DNA of 64,000 nucleotides, taken from positions 248,001 through 312,000 of the forward strand of contig NZ_JAKGTQ010000003.1 of NCBI RefSeq assembly GCF_021568285.1, read 5' to 3'. Numbering within the stretch: the stretch's first letter is position 1; each line of letters starts with the position of its first letter. The notes beneath the pieces are model-generated. The model made no database searches. It worked only from the letters and a program-made list of their open reading frames with translations, and was not told where the DNA came from. A program made the translations under genes and the position numbers. The DNA is from Rheinheimera sp. UJ63 (GTDB taxonomy: Bacteria > Pseudomonadota > Gammaproteobacteria > Enterobacterales > Alteromonadaceae). Shown piece after piece: positions 33,312-41,859 of the stretch.

Positions 33312-34651
33312 CAGGCTTTCTTCCTTATTTTAACCTTCGCCCGCTCCGTCTTTATCCGCTCCAACAAAGCCTCAGCGCTATTCTCACCACTTAACAGCTC
33401 GGGGTGAGCCGCACGCCAATCGGCGGTGAGTTCGCCGCGAAAGGCTTTGGCGAGGATGGATTGGGTCAGGTTATTTACCCGGCTAAGCGCGGCCTGGGCG
33501 GCGTGTTCAATGCGGTCGGCAAAGGCGAAGAGTTCTTCTACCCGACAGACGATTTCGGTTTGAATATCTATAGATGGCAGGGATAACTCAATTGACATAA
33601 TATGCTTAGAACCAACGTTCCCTTGATTTACGCCACCCGTTTCACCAGCAAAAAATTGATCCCTAAACTTATCTGAGCGAACAAAGATATTTAAATATGC
33701 AGGCAAAACGCTTTTTTGATTAGGCATAAGCCTTCCAACGCGTTGATTAATTAAAAGGTTTTTCTGATCATTAACTAGACAACCAAAACCATAATCCTTT
33801 TTAAAACGAGTACCGGTCATACTTAAAAGTGTATCGCCAGTATTTGGAGTAAATTTTGCGAACTCTTCCGCAATAGAATTAGAGACAAATGCTGGAGAAT
33901 TTTCTAAAGCCAAATACCCATCTCTAATGTTGCCTAGCTTTATTACTTGGTATTGGCCAGTCGTTTCAAACCATTCACTTTTGAAAGCAAAGCCGTTCTG
34001 AAATTCAGCCACTTCAGCCAAAGTTGATTCTGTTGAACACCACTCCTCCGTCAACTTGCCACTTACCGCTGCGGCGAGCACGGATTGGCGGAAGCGTTTT
34101 AGGATCTCGGGGATGCGCTCGAGGCGGGCTTTGGTGTTGTCGACCTGTGCCAGCATGGTGACGAGTTTTTCGGCGATCACTTTTTGTTCGGCTAGTGGGG
34201 GGAGAACAAAAGGTGCTAACAACCCATCTTGTGTTCCAAGCCTGGGCATATTTACACCATAGCTAACCTCAACCACGTAATTTAAAAAAGTTTCGCCTTT
34301 TAACCAGTAAAATAAATACCGGTTGTCGATATGAGGCGCTGCATCCAGCGGAATAATTTCCGTTGAACAAACGCCATTCTGATCAGCAATAACAACCTTA
34401 TTCAGGTACGGCCGCAGCTTGCCGTACAATACTTCACCTTTTTTAAACTTATTTTTTGTACTCTTAAACGGTCGTGCGGCTGCATTTAACCTCTGAACAA
34501 TTCTGGAGCTCTCTTTCTCGACGTCTTCAAGCTCTAGTATCCAAGTATCGTTAGAGACATCTGATAGTTCGCACTTCTGTGTTTTGCCATACTCAACGAC
34601 ATCGCCAAGCTTGATGTATAACCAATCTGAAGGTAAATCGTCAAAGCACAT
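33311..34651 (-). CDS. hsdS: Type I restriction-modification specificity subunit
   Basis: This subunit determines the bipartite DNA target of the HsdM/HsdR complex. The 446-residue protein has two target-recognition domains (about 8-150 and 205-360). Each is followed by a conserved helix: LPPLAEQKVIAEKL with the spacer to residue 200, and LPSIDIQTEIVCRVEELFAFADRIE near the end. The second helix repeat ends SILAKAFRGELTADW. The start overlaps the hsdM stop (TAATG), and the stop overlaps the ATPase start (TGATG). The recognition sequence cannot be read from sequence. Confidence 0.92.
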   Translation of the reverse strand: MCFDDLPSDWLYIKLGDVVEYGKTQKCELSDVSNDTWILELEDVEKESSRIVQRLNAAARPFKSTKNKFKKGEVLYGKLRPYLNKVVIADQNGVCSTEIIPLDAAPHIDNRYLFYWLKGETFLNYVVEVSYGVNMPRLGTQDGLLAPFVLPPLAEQKVIAEKLVTMLAQVDNTKARLERIPEILKRFRQSVLAAAVSGKLTEEWCSTESTLAEVAEFQNGFAFKSEWFETTGQYQVIKLGNIRDGYLALENSPAFVSNSIAEEFAKFTPNTGDTLLSMTGTRFKKDYGFGCLVNDQKNLLINQRVGRLMPNQKSVLPAYLNIFVRSDKFRDQFFAGETGGVNQGNVGSKHIMSIELSLPSIDIQTEIVCRVEELFAFADRIEHAAQAALSRVNNLTQSILAKAFRGELTADWRAAHPELLSGENSAEALLERIKTERAKVKIRKKA

Positions 34652-36246
34652 TAGGCTGCACCTTCCAACGCCTTAAGCAATCCATCCAGCTCACTAAGCG
34701 CTGCCTCGAGCTCGTCTTTCGCCTCCCGGGCCAGTACATCAGGTTCTGGCAAATTGGCGGCATCGACGCTGTCTTTATCTTTTAGCCAGCTAATATCCAG
34801 CGAGTCGGCTTTATGCTCGCGGATCCACTCGCGGCTGAATTTGCGCCAGCGGCTGTGGGCTAAACGCTCGTCTACGCCGTCGTTTTCTTCCGTGGGGGCC
34901 ACTTCCACTTGCTCGGCATTAAAGCTGTACTCACCCTCTTCACGTGGGCTTAGGCCATTGGCATCTTCGCCATACACGGCTTCAAACGGTGTTAAGTGGC
35001 TATCAGCAAACGGCGTGCGTTTACCGAAGCTTGGCATATTGGTACGCAGGTCATACACCCAGACACTCTCAGTACAGTTTTCTTGCTGCAACTTGTCTTT
35101 GCTGCTGCCTTTGGTAAAAAACAGCACGTTGGTTTTAACGCCCTGGGCGTAAAAAATACCGGTAGGCAGGCGTAAAATAGTGTGCAGGTTGCACTTGTGC
35201 ATTAAATCGCGGCGTACGTCGGTGCCTACGCCGGCTTCAAATAGTACGTTATCGGGCAACACTACTGCAGCACGGCCGCCGGGCTTTAGGTTACGGTAAA
35301 TATGCTGCAAAAACGCCAGTTGTTTATTGCTGGTTTTATAGGTTAAATCGTCGCGGGTGTTACTGGCCTCACCGCCTTTGCTGGTGCCAAACGGTGGGTT
35401 GGCTAAAATAATATCGGCACGGGCTAAAGCTTTACCGGTATCGCCCAAGGCATTACCTAAATGCACCACGCCCTCGGCATCGCCCTCCATGCCGTGCAAT
35501 AAGCAATTCATTAGCGCTAAACGGCGGGTGCCGGGCACCAGTTCGATACCGACAAAGGCTTTATTGCGCTGGAAAGTTTGGTCAGCAGCCGTTAAATCAT
35601 ATAAGTCATCGGTATGTTTTTTAATGTAGGCATCGGCGGCAATTAAAAAACCTGCCGTACCGGCCGCCGGATCCTGCACAATTTCGCATGGTTTAGGTTT
35701 AATGCAGCGCACCATGGAGTTAATTAAGGCTCGTGGAGTAAAATATTGGCCGGCGCCCGATTTGGTTTCACCGGCGTTTTTCTCCAGCAAGCCTTCGTAT
35801 AAATCGCCCAGGCCGTCTTTGGCGGCGCTAAACCAGTCTATTTGGTCCAACGTTTTAATCATTTGCTCTAAATGGCGTGGCTCGCGCAGGCGGGTTTGTG
35901 CATCGGCGTAAATGGCGCTGATCAGCGGGTCTTCATGTACCTGCACTTCAATGGTTTTACCGACATTGTCTGGATCAGCAATCAGGCGTTTACCAGTAGA
36001 GAGTGCAAATAAAATCGCTTTGTAGTCGTTTAGCAGGTTTATGCCCGACTTGCCGTTAATATCAGTCCAGCGGCAGCCCTCTGGCAATGGGTGTTTTTTT
36101 AAGGTGCCGGCTTCGGTGTTTTCATGCACCATTTTAATAAACAGCAGTAGCACTAATTCGGTGACGTAATCGCTGTAATTAATGCCGTCGTCTCGCAGTA
36201 CGTCACACAGGTTCCAGAGTTTTTGTACGATGTCGTTATTGTTCAT
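34651..36246 (-). CDS. hsdM: Type I restriction-modification DNA methyltransferase subunit
   Basis: An N6-adenine methylase of 531 residues. An N-terminal helical HsdM_N domain (about 5-145) precedes the methylase domain with the SAM motif DPAAGTAGFL (192-201) and the catalytic NPPF (283-286). GAGQYFTPRALI before the SAM motif is typical of HsdM. ATG 36246, with AAGGA upstream, was chosen; the open frame runs 32 codons further without a signal. It is the first gene of a tight operon hsdM-hsdS-ATPase-HNH-mrr-unknown-NERD. hsdR lies 5.6 kb upstream on the same strand, separated by a glycosyltransferase cassette. Confidence 0.93.
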   Translation of the reverse strand: MNNNDIVQKLWNLCDVLRDDGINYSDYVTELVLLLFIKMVHENTEAGTLKKHPLPEGCRWTDINGKSGINLLNDYKAILFALSTGKRLIADPDNVGKTIEVQVHEDPLISAIYADAQTRLREPRHLEQMIKTLDQIDWFSAAKDGLGDLYEGLLEKNAGETKSGAGQYFTPRALINSMVRCIKPKPCEIVQDPAAGTAGFLIAADAYIKKHTDDLYDLTAADQTFQRNKAFVGIELVPGTRRLALMNCLLHGMEGDAEGVVHLGNALGDTGKALARADIILANPPFGTSKGGEASNTRDDLTYKTSNKQLAFLQHIYRNLKPGGRAAVVLPDNVLFEAGVGTDVRRDLMHKCNLHTILRLPTGIFYAQGVKTNVLFFTKGSSKDKLQQENCTESVWVYDLRTNMPSFGKRTPFADSHLTPFEAVYGEDANGLSPREEGEYSFNAEQVEVAPTEENDGVDERLAHSRWRKFSREWIREHKADSLDISWLKDKDSVDAANLPEPDVLAREAKDELEAALSELDGLLKALEGAA

Positions 36247-36519
36247 GTTAATCCTTGTTAGAAAATCATCCTGCTTGGGTAACGCTGGCAACCTTGTTTC
36301 GATAACACACACAAATGTGCTACAGAACTGTGATAAATTCAATAAAATAAAAGCTGTTTATCAGGTAATTAACCGCTTTAGGATGGCAGGGTTTTAATGC
36401 TGCCCTATGATATAAGCCGCAACCCATAGCAGCAACCACTGTGTAACCTTTGTGGTATGTTTTAGCTTAGGTAACCCAGCCAATTAATATAGTGCTTCAG
36501 CAAGCAATAAGGACGCTTA

Positions 36520-37254
36520 GTGTTAGCCCGTTTAAGTTATCGTTTTATCTATCGGTTTATTAAACCGTTACTGCCCTATTCTGCATTTAGCCAATACCTA
36601 AAATGGAAGCTGGCACTGATGCTAATTGGTACTGAGTTTCATCAGGATAACCTGCAAAATAACCGGGAAAAGTTAGCCCGGCATTTTGATGCGAATGCGC
36701 CACTGCAGCCTGAGCTGGCAGCTTTATTGCCAGCAAAAAGTATGCATTGTTTAAAGGTGCTGGACATTGGCGCAGGGCCAATGAGTAAAGTAGGTAAACG
36801 CCATAACGGCAGCAATATTGAGCTGGTTGCCATCGACCCAATAGCCGATAAATATCAGGCGTTGCTTAAACAGTTGGCCTTAACACCGCCCGTAGCTACT
36901 CTACCTGGCTTTGGTGAACGCTTACGGGAGCAATTTAGCGATAACAGCTTTGATCTTATTCATGCGCGTAACTGCATTGATCACTGTCGCGACCCGTTAT
37001 TGGTTATTCAGCAGGCCATTAGCGTGCTTAAACCGCAATGTTATTTTTACTTAAATCATTATCGCAATGAGGGCATTGCCGCAAACTACTATGGCCTGCA
37101 TCAATGGAACTTTGATGCAATAAACGGCAACTTTGTTATTACCGGCGCCTTTGGCAACACAACCAATGTAAACCAAGCGATAGCCTCGCAAGCAAAAGTG
37201 ACATCAATAGAAACCAGCGCTGAGCGCCTAGTAGTGGTAATACAAAAACGATGA
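36520..37254 (+). CDS. Class I SAM-dependent methyltransferase
   Basis: A 244-residue protein with a SAM-binding Rossmann fold: motif I VLDIGAGP (80-87), AIDPIADKY (104-112), then DLIHARNCIDHCRDP in the motif IV region and VLKPQCYFYLNHYRN. This is the small-molecule or sugar methyltransferase type, not a DNA methylase (no NPPY/DPPY). GTG 36520 is the start, with AAGGA six bases before it. It overlaps the next gene by ATGA. It lies in the glycosyltransferase cassette between hsdM and hsdR, so a glycan or glycosylated product is a plausible substrate (inference). Confidence 0.8.
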   Translation: MLARLSYRFIYRFIKPLLPYSAFSQYLKWKLALMLIGTEFHQDNLQNNREKLARHFDANAPLQPELAALLPAKSMHCLKVLDIGAGPMSKVGKRHNGSNIELVAIDPIADKYQALLKQLALTPPVATLPGFGERLREQFSDNSFDLIHARNCIDHCRDPLLVIQQAISVLKPQCYFYLNHYRNEGIAANYYGLHQWNFDAINGNFVITGAFGNTTNVNQAIASQAKVTSIETSAERLVVVIQKR

Positions 37255-38030
37255 GCTGGCATATTGTAGGTAACGGACCAAACACTGGTCATGCAATTGA
37301 AAACAACAACCCGCTCGCTAATCAGCAGCATATTGTTTTTAACCATGGCTACCCACAGTGGCTTAATAGCTGCCGTATTAGCAACCAGCGTTTAGCGGGC
37401 GGTAATAACGCTTTAAGTGTTAGCGGCACACTACCGTTCACGGGTTTTGCCCAGGCACTAAACCTGCAGCACCAACAGTTACAGGTAGCACTAAATGCTG
37501 TGCCATCCAGTGGTTTGTGCTGCCTAATGGTATTTGCCCTGGCAGGCATACCGGCAACGGTAAGCGGTATGACACTGCTGCCCAGCCTGGCGCGCACTGG
37601 CGGCTTGCAAGTGCGCCAGCCAATGGCTAGCTATTTTCATAATTGGTTGGCCGAGCGCAGGTTATTAATGCCATACATAGCTACATTAGATTGGCCGCAG
37701 TTTTATTTAACGCCGTTACCGGCGGCTAATGGCGCGGCTACTAAGCACACTGCTGCTAACCCTTACGACCAACTTAAACAGCTCACACAGCTTGATAAAC
37801 AGGCCGGTATGGCGGTTATTCGCGTGCTTGCCGACTTAGCGCCAGCCAACTGGTTAAACCACACCAATTCCGATAGTGTTAACGCTATGGCGCCCCTGTT
37901 TTACTTATCACGCACTGAAACACAGAGCCCAAACTGGTGGCTATTTGATGATGTGGCATCGCAGCTTATGGCTCGGGTGCAGTATCAACTGGCATGGGCG
38001 CAGCAACAGTATTTGCTAGCGCAGGTTTAG
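37251..38030 (+). CDS. Unknown protein, possible nucleotide-sugar-binding fold
   Basis: A 259-residue protein starts MSWHIVGNGPNTGHA. The VGNGPN motif at the very N-terminus recalls Rossmann-like bacterial sialyltransferase-type and DUF115-type proteins, which begin in a similar way; the rest is not recognised. It is translationally coupled to the methyltransferase (ATGA). Its last 65 bases overlap the end of the convergent multidomain glycosyltransferase gene, which is long for two real genes but both frames are otherwise convincing. A glycan-related role is inferred from neighbours. Confidence 0.6.
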   Translation: MSWHIVGNGPNTGHAIENNNPLANQQHIVFNHGYPQWLNSCRISNQRLAGGNNALSVSGTLPFTGFAQALNLQHQQLQVALNAVPSSGLCCLMVFALAGIPATVSGMTLLPSLARTGGLQVRQPMASYFHNWLAERRLLMPYIATLDWPQFYLTPLPAANGAATKHTAANPYDQLKQLTQLDKQAGMAVIRVLADLAPANWLNHTNSDSVNAMAPLFYLSRTETQSPNWWLFDDVASQLMARVQYQLAWAQQQYLLAQV

Positions 38031-41000
38031 CTAGCAACTCAGCAATAAGCTGATGTTCGCGCTGCTTTTCTGCAAAGCCGTAATCAAGCCGCTGATGCCA
38101 GTAAGCATAACCGGTGTCTAAATACATGGGCTTGGTAGCTAACTCTACCATGGGTAGCATGGTGACATAGTCGGTTACCCTGTCGAACCAGGTATCACCG
38201 TTTTTGAAGTATGCTTTGGGTACCCGCTCGAACAAGTATTTTTTAAATACCCGCAAGTGTGCCCATACATTTGCCGCAGCCTTAGCGCGTGGCGAAGTGT
38301 AATTGGGTATATACAACTTTAGCGGTTTATTAGGCCGGAACATCGGCAGTTGTATCAGATCGGCGCCTTGCTCTGCTGCCTTAATTAACTGGCTAACAAC
38401 GGTGTTTTGCATAAGGCAATCGTCCTGATCAAGCACGGCAATCAGCGTATCTGGGTTAGTGCATAACTGCTCAATGGCCTGAATAAAGTTTGGCATACGC
38501 CCCTGGTGCTGGTTATGCCGCACTAAGGTGGTTTTGGGCATTAAGTCGGCTAACAGCAGCGGATACTGCCAGTTGTGCTCAGCACCACTGCCATCGTCAA
38601 TTAATATAATGCCAAAGCACTGCTCTGTTTGCTGGCGCAGTGAAGTTAAGCAGCGTTGCAGTAATACCGTTTCAGTGAGGCGGCCTTTTAGTAAAAACAC
38701 CACTGGTTCGGCCCGGCTTGGGTATTGCCAGCGGGCGTCTGGTTGTAAATCAAATTGCTCAGCTTGGTCAGGCGGTATGGTTCCCTGTGCAATTAAATCG
38801 CGGATCACGCCAGAACATAAAGCGGCTTTATGCTCGTTTCTTGGGTGTACATAAAAACTGTCGGGGTTGCCACCACGCACAGAGCGAGCGCCGCTTAGTT
38901 TTTGCTGTGCCTGCAACGCCCGATGCCAGGTTAAACAAAAACGGCTATCTTGCACTGGGTTCGCTATGGGTAAACAGGCTTTAAGACGGGCAAGATCTAG
39001 CAAGCCAAAACGTACTTCAGGCGGAAACTGTCCAGGCTCGCCGTGGTAAGGTAAAAAGCCTGCTGTGCCTTTGGCGGTATCTTTGGATATGTTAAAGCCA
39101 ACGCAGTGCACATCAGCGGGCGCTATTGCATCTAGCATGTCGGCCAAATAATCATGCTGCCAGCACTTTCGGCCAATCAGCACATCGCTGTCGCACTGCA
39201 GCACATAGCGAGTAGTTACCTGGCTAAATGCCCATATTTGCGGCAACAACGGTGCGTTATTTACCGTATGGCTGGCCGTTACCTGGTTATTACCAAACCA
39301 CTGCTGATAATACTGCTGGGCGCAGGCAACTGCCTGCTCTGTTTCTGCCCCGGGTGACAGCCATACATCATCAATTAGCGAAGCGTCTTTTAATGCCTGG
39401 GCCTGGGCTATTACAACTGGTAAGTCCGCTTTAGCGTACTGGCGTAAAAACGGCCCGCTAAAACTGTCGATTAACAGCACCACCTTTGCAAATCGCTGTG
39501 GAAAGCTAAGCTGAGTAACAATGTGCGCAATTTGCTGCTGTAGCCCTGCTGCATCCTGCGCACAAGCTTTAATCAGCAAGGTAACGTTAGTACATACTGG
39601 CACAGGGTTGTCGTTGTGTTTAACGGCAATATAATGCGGGTGCAAAGCGCTGATAAGTTGTTGGTAAAACGCCGCGAAACTCGGCAGTTGCATTAAAGCG
39701 GCATCAGCTTTACGGAGGCTTTTACGCCGCACCAACTCTTCATCGTCATTGCCTAATACACCAATAGAATATAACCGCGCCGCCATATCTAAAAAGTAGG
39801 CGGTGGTTAGTGGCTGAATGTCTTTACCAATGTCGATATATAGCAGGGTGTTATCGGCATCAAGCAGTAAGTTATCGCGCTTTATATTCAGGGCGCAAAC
39901 CCCAGCTAAGTATAACCCGCGTAAAAACTGCGTTATCTGGGCAACGGTAATTAACTGGCCCACAGCACGCGTATTGCGAAGCGGCGTGGTGTAGCACCAT
40001 CCGCTTTGCTGCTTATGCCAGGTTACCGCTGGTAAACCTGAAATGGGCTTAGTCATAAGCTGCTGTAGTTGTATTACATCTTTATCCTCTATCGCCCAGG
40101 GATAAAACTGCTTGGTAATGGTGCTTTTGTCACACCAAACAATACCTTCCATACCCGAGCCCAGGATGTTGTAACCTAGCCTGCTGGCGTGCAACCAGGA
40201 CTGCGCTGCCACGGCAAGACGAACGCGTTGCTCTTGCCAGAACTGGTTTTGTTTATTGTGCTGTGTGTCGGCGCCATCAAGCGAATAGATACAGTAAACC
40301 GGGTTAGCCACGCATACCACCTGCTTTGGATATAACAGCAATAGCCGCAGCACTAACCAGTGATCTTCAGCACTTCTGATATTGGGGTAACGTAAACCAA
40401 CCTGCGTTTTAAGCAGCAAATTACAAGAAGGTAACTCATGCTGTTGCTGACCATGGCAAAACCGCTGCACCATAGCCAGCAACTGCTCGGCATTTAACAG
40501 CTCGTTTGCATCAGCGTAGTTGGTACCAGCAATGATGCTATTAGCCAAACGCAAACGGTTGCTACCAATGGCGGCGATGGCTTTTTGCTGCACTGCTGCT
40601 TGCCATAAGGCATGTACGCTATTGTCGCTGGCTAACTCATCGTCGGCATCAAGCCGCGCAACCCACTGCACTGTAGGCTGTTTGTCAGCCCAATCCAGTA
40701 ACATATTACGCGCTCTGGCGGGTGAACCACATTCTGCCGCAAGCAGTGTAATAGCAGGGTGCTTGGCTAAGGCGCAAGCCTTGTTGAATTCATCATTGCT
40801 TGAGCCATCGTCCAGCACAACTATACGTGCCCTTTTTTGCCGCACCATGTTTTGTATTACTGCGCTTGCAAGGGCTCGGGCTAAAAACGTAGGCTGATTC
40901 TTATGTGTAATGGCAATAACCAATTCAGCTTGTTGATAACTGGCATCACCTTGCTTAATGACCTGGCTTTGCCGGGTACACAATACCTCTGACACCACAG

Positions 41001-41034
41001 CAGGCGCAGTAAGAAAATAACTTTTTTCGGGCAT
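37966..41034 (-). CDS. Multidomain glycosyltransferase with an embedded kinase-like domain
   Basis: A 1022-residue cytosolic protein with four parts. Residues about 38-255 are a GT2-type GT-A domain (VIAITHKNQP, VVLDDGSS, LDADDE 128-133). Residues about 288-465 look like a protein-kinase fold: GSGMEGIVW loop (292), TKQF lysine, ALNIKRDN (381-388) where kinases have HRDxxxxN, and YIDIG (399-403) in place of DFG. Residues about 480-740 are a second GT-like domain with a CDSD motif (614-617). Residues about 775-1000 are a third GT2-type domain with LIDDGS and LDQDD (868-872). It starts directly after the GT2 gene stop. I know of no characterised protein with this order. Confidence 0.78.
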   Translation of the reverse strand: MPEKSYFLTAPAVVSEVLCTRQSQVIKQGDASYQQAELVIAITHKNQPTFLARALASAVIQNMVRQKRARIVVLDDGSSNDEFNKACALAKHPAITLLAAECGSPARARNMLLDWADKQPTVQWVARLDADDELASDNSVHALWQAAVQQKAIAAIGSNRLRLANSIIAGTNYADANELLNAEQLLAMVQRFCHGQQQHELPSCNLLLKTQVGLRYPNIRSAEDHWLVLRLLLLYPKQVVCVANPVYCIYSLDGADTQHNKQNQFWQEQRVRLAVAAQSWLHASRLGYNILGSGMEGIVWCDKSTITKQFYPWAIEDKDVIQLQQLMTKPISGLPAVTWHKQQSGWCYTTPLRNTRAVGQLITVAQITQFLRGLYLAGVCALNIKRDNLLLDADNTLLYIDIGKDIQPLTTAYFLDMAARLYSIGVLGNDDEELVRRKSLRKADAALMQLPSFAAFYQQLISALHPHYIAVKHNDNPVPVCTNVTLLIKACAQDAAGLQQQIAHIVTQLSFPQRFAKVVLLIDSFSGPFLRQYAKADLPVVIAQAQALKDASLIDDVWLSPGAETEQAVACAQQYYQQWFGNNQVTASHTVNNAPLLPQIWAFSQVTTRYVLQCDSDVLIGRKCWQHDYLADMLDAIAPADVHCVGFNISKDTAKGTAGFLPYHGEPGQFPPEVRFGLLDLARLKACLPIANPVQDSRFCLTWHRALQAQQKLSGARSVRGGNPDSFYVHPRNEHKAALCSGVIRDLIAQGTIPPDQAEQFDLQPDARWQYPSRAEPVVFLLKGRLTETVLLQRCLTSLRQQTEQCFGIILIDDGSGAEHNWQYPLLLADLMPKTTLVRHNQHQGRMPNFIQAIEQLCTNPDTLIAVLDQDDCLMQNTVVSQLIKAAEQGADLIQLPMFRPNKPLKLYIPNYTSPRAKAAANVWAHLRVFKKYLFERVPKAYFKNGDTWFDRVTDYVTMLPMVELATKPMYLDTGYAYWHQRLDYGFAEKQREHQLIAELLAKPALANTVAAPMPVDTAPEP

Positions 41035-41859
41035 TTAAGATAACCGCTGTAACTCGGTAAGAATGTCCTGCTGATTAATATTGAACAGCTTTTCCATGCG
41101 TTGAAAGTATTGCTGCATCTGCAGGGATGACATCCTATGTCCATGTGATTGAAGAAACTGTGCACATCCTTTGCGTTTTTGCACAGAGCCAGGTGCAGAC
41201 AACGCCGTATCGCATAAACCGCAAGCCCAGTTTACTGTGGCTTGCCTGGTATAAGTTACGCGAAAACGGTTTTCAGTCAGCAGTCTAATGGCGAGATCTT
41301 TGTCATTACTGCTAATCATGCCATTAGTAAAGCCGCCAACCGCTTGCAAGGCCTTAACACGCACAAACGTATTTGAGCCCTGCCAGCCAGGATTACCAAC
41401 CAGAAAATCGTTAACCGTAATATTGGTAGGTATGTTGACGGCAATATTATTATTGTTTTTGGTGACATTAATGCCAGATAACACTATATCAGCCTGACCA
41501 TCATCACTACTTTTATAACATAGTAATAAATGATCGGGCTGCCAGCTGTCATCATCATCTAAAATGGCGATGTAGCTGTGTTTAAATCGCTGAGCAATTG
41601 CATTTATGCCGGTGTTCCAACTTCCCGCCGCGCCGGGCAAGAAACTATTTTTTAAAGTGACTAACGGTAGATCACCAAGTAGTTCTTGAAGCAAAATGTG
41701 TTCAGCAGCGTTAAGAGCACGCTGATCTGACACGATAACTACTGCAACAGGACGCAATTTTTGGGCAACAATGCTTGGAATAGCTACAGACTGTAAATTG
41801 TTAAAACGCGGCGTTGTAGCAATAAGCACGACAATTGGCGTCACTAACTGGCCTGCCAT
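41035..41859 (-). CDS. Glycosyltransferase family 2 protein
   Basis: A 274-residue GT-A fold enzyme transferring a sugar from a nucleotide donor. It begins with the strand VVLIATTPRFNNL; VIVSDQ and the metal-binding AILDDDDSW (about 95-103) follow. GNPGWQGSNTFVR and SSNDKDLAIRLL are the acceptor-side segments. The start lies inside the hsdR 3' end (16-base overlap) and the stop abuts the next ATG (TAAATG), so hsdR, this gene and the 1022-residue protein are one translational unit. Acceptor unknown. Confidence 0.8.
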   Translation of the reverse strand: MAGQLVTPIVVLIATTPRFNNLQSVAIPSIVAQKLRPVAVVIVSDQRALNAAEHILLQELLGDLPLVTLKNSFLPGAAGSWNTGINAIAQRFKHSYIAILDDDDSWQPDHLLLCYKSSDDGQADIVLSGINVTKNNNNIAVNIPTNITVNDFLVGNPGWQGSNTFVRVKALQAVGGFTNGMISSNDKDLAIRLLTENRFRVTYTRQATVNWACGLCDTALSAPGSVQKRKGCAQFLQSHGHRMSSLQMQQYFQRMEKLFNINQQDILTELQRLS

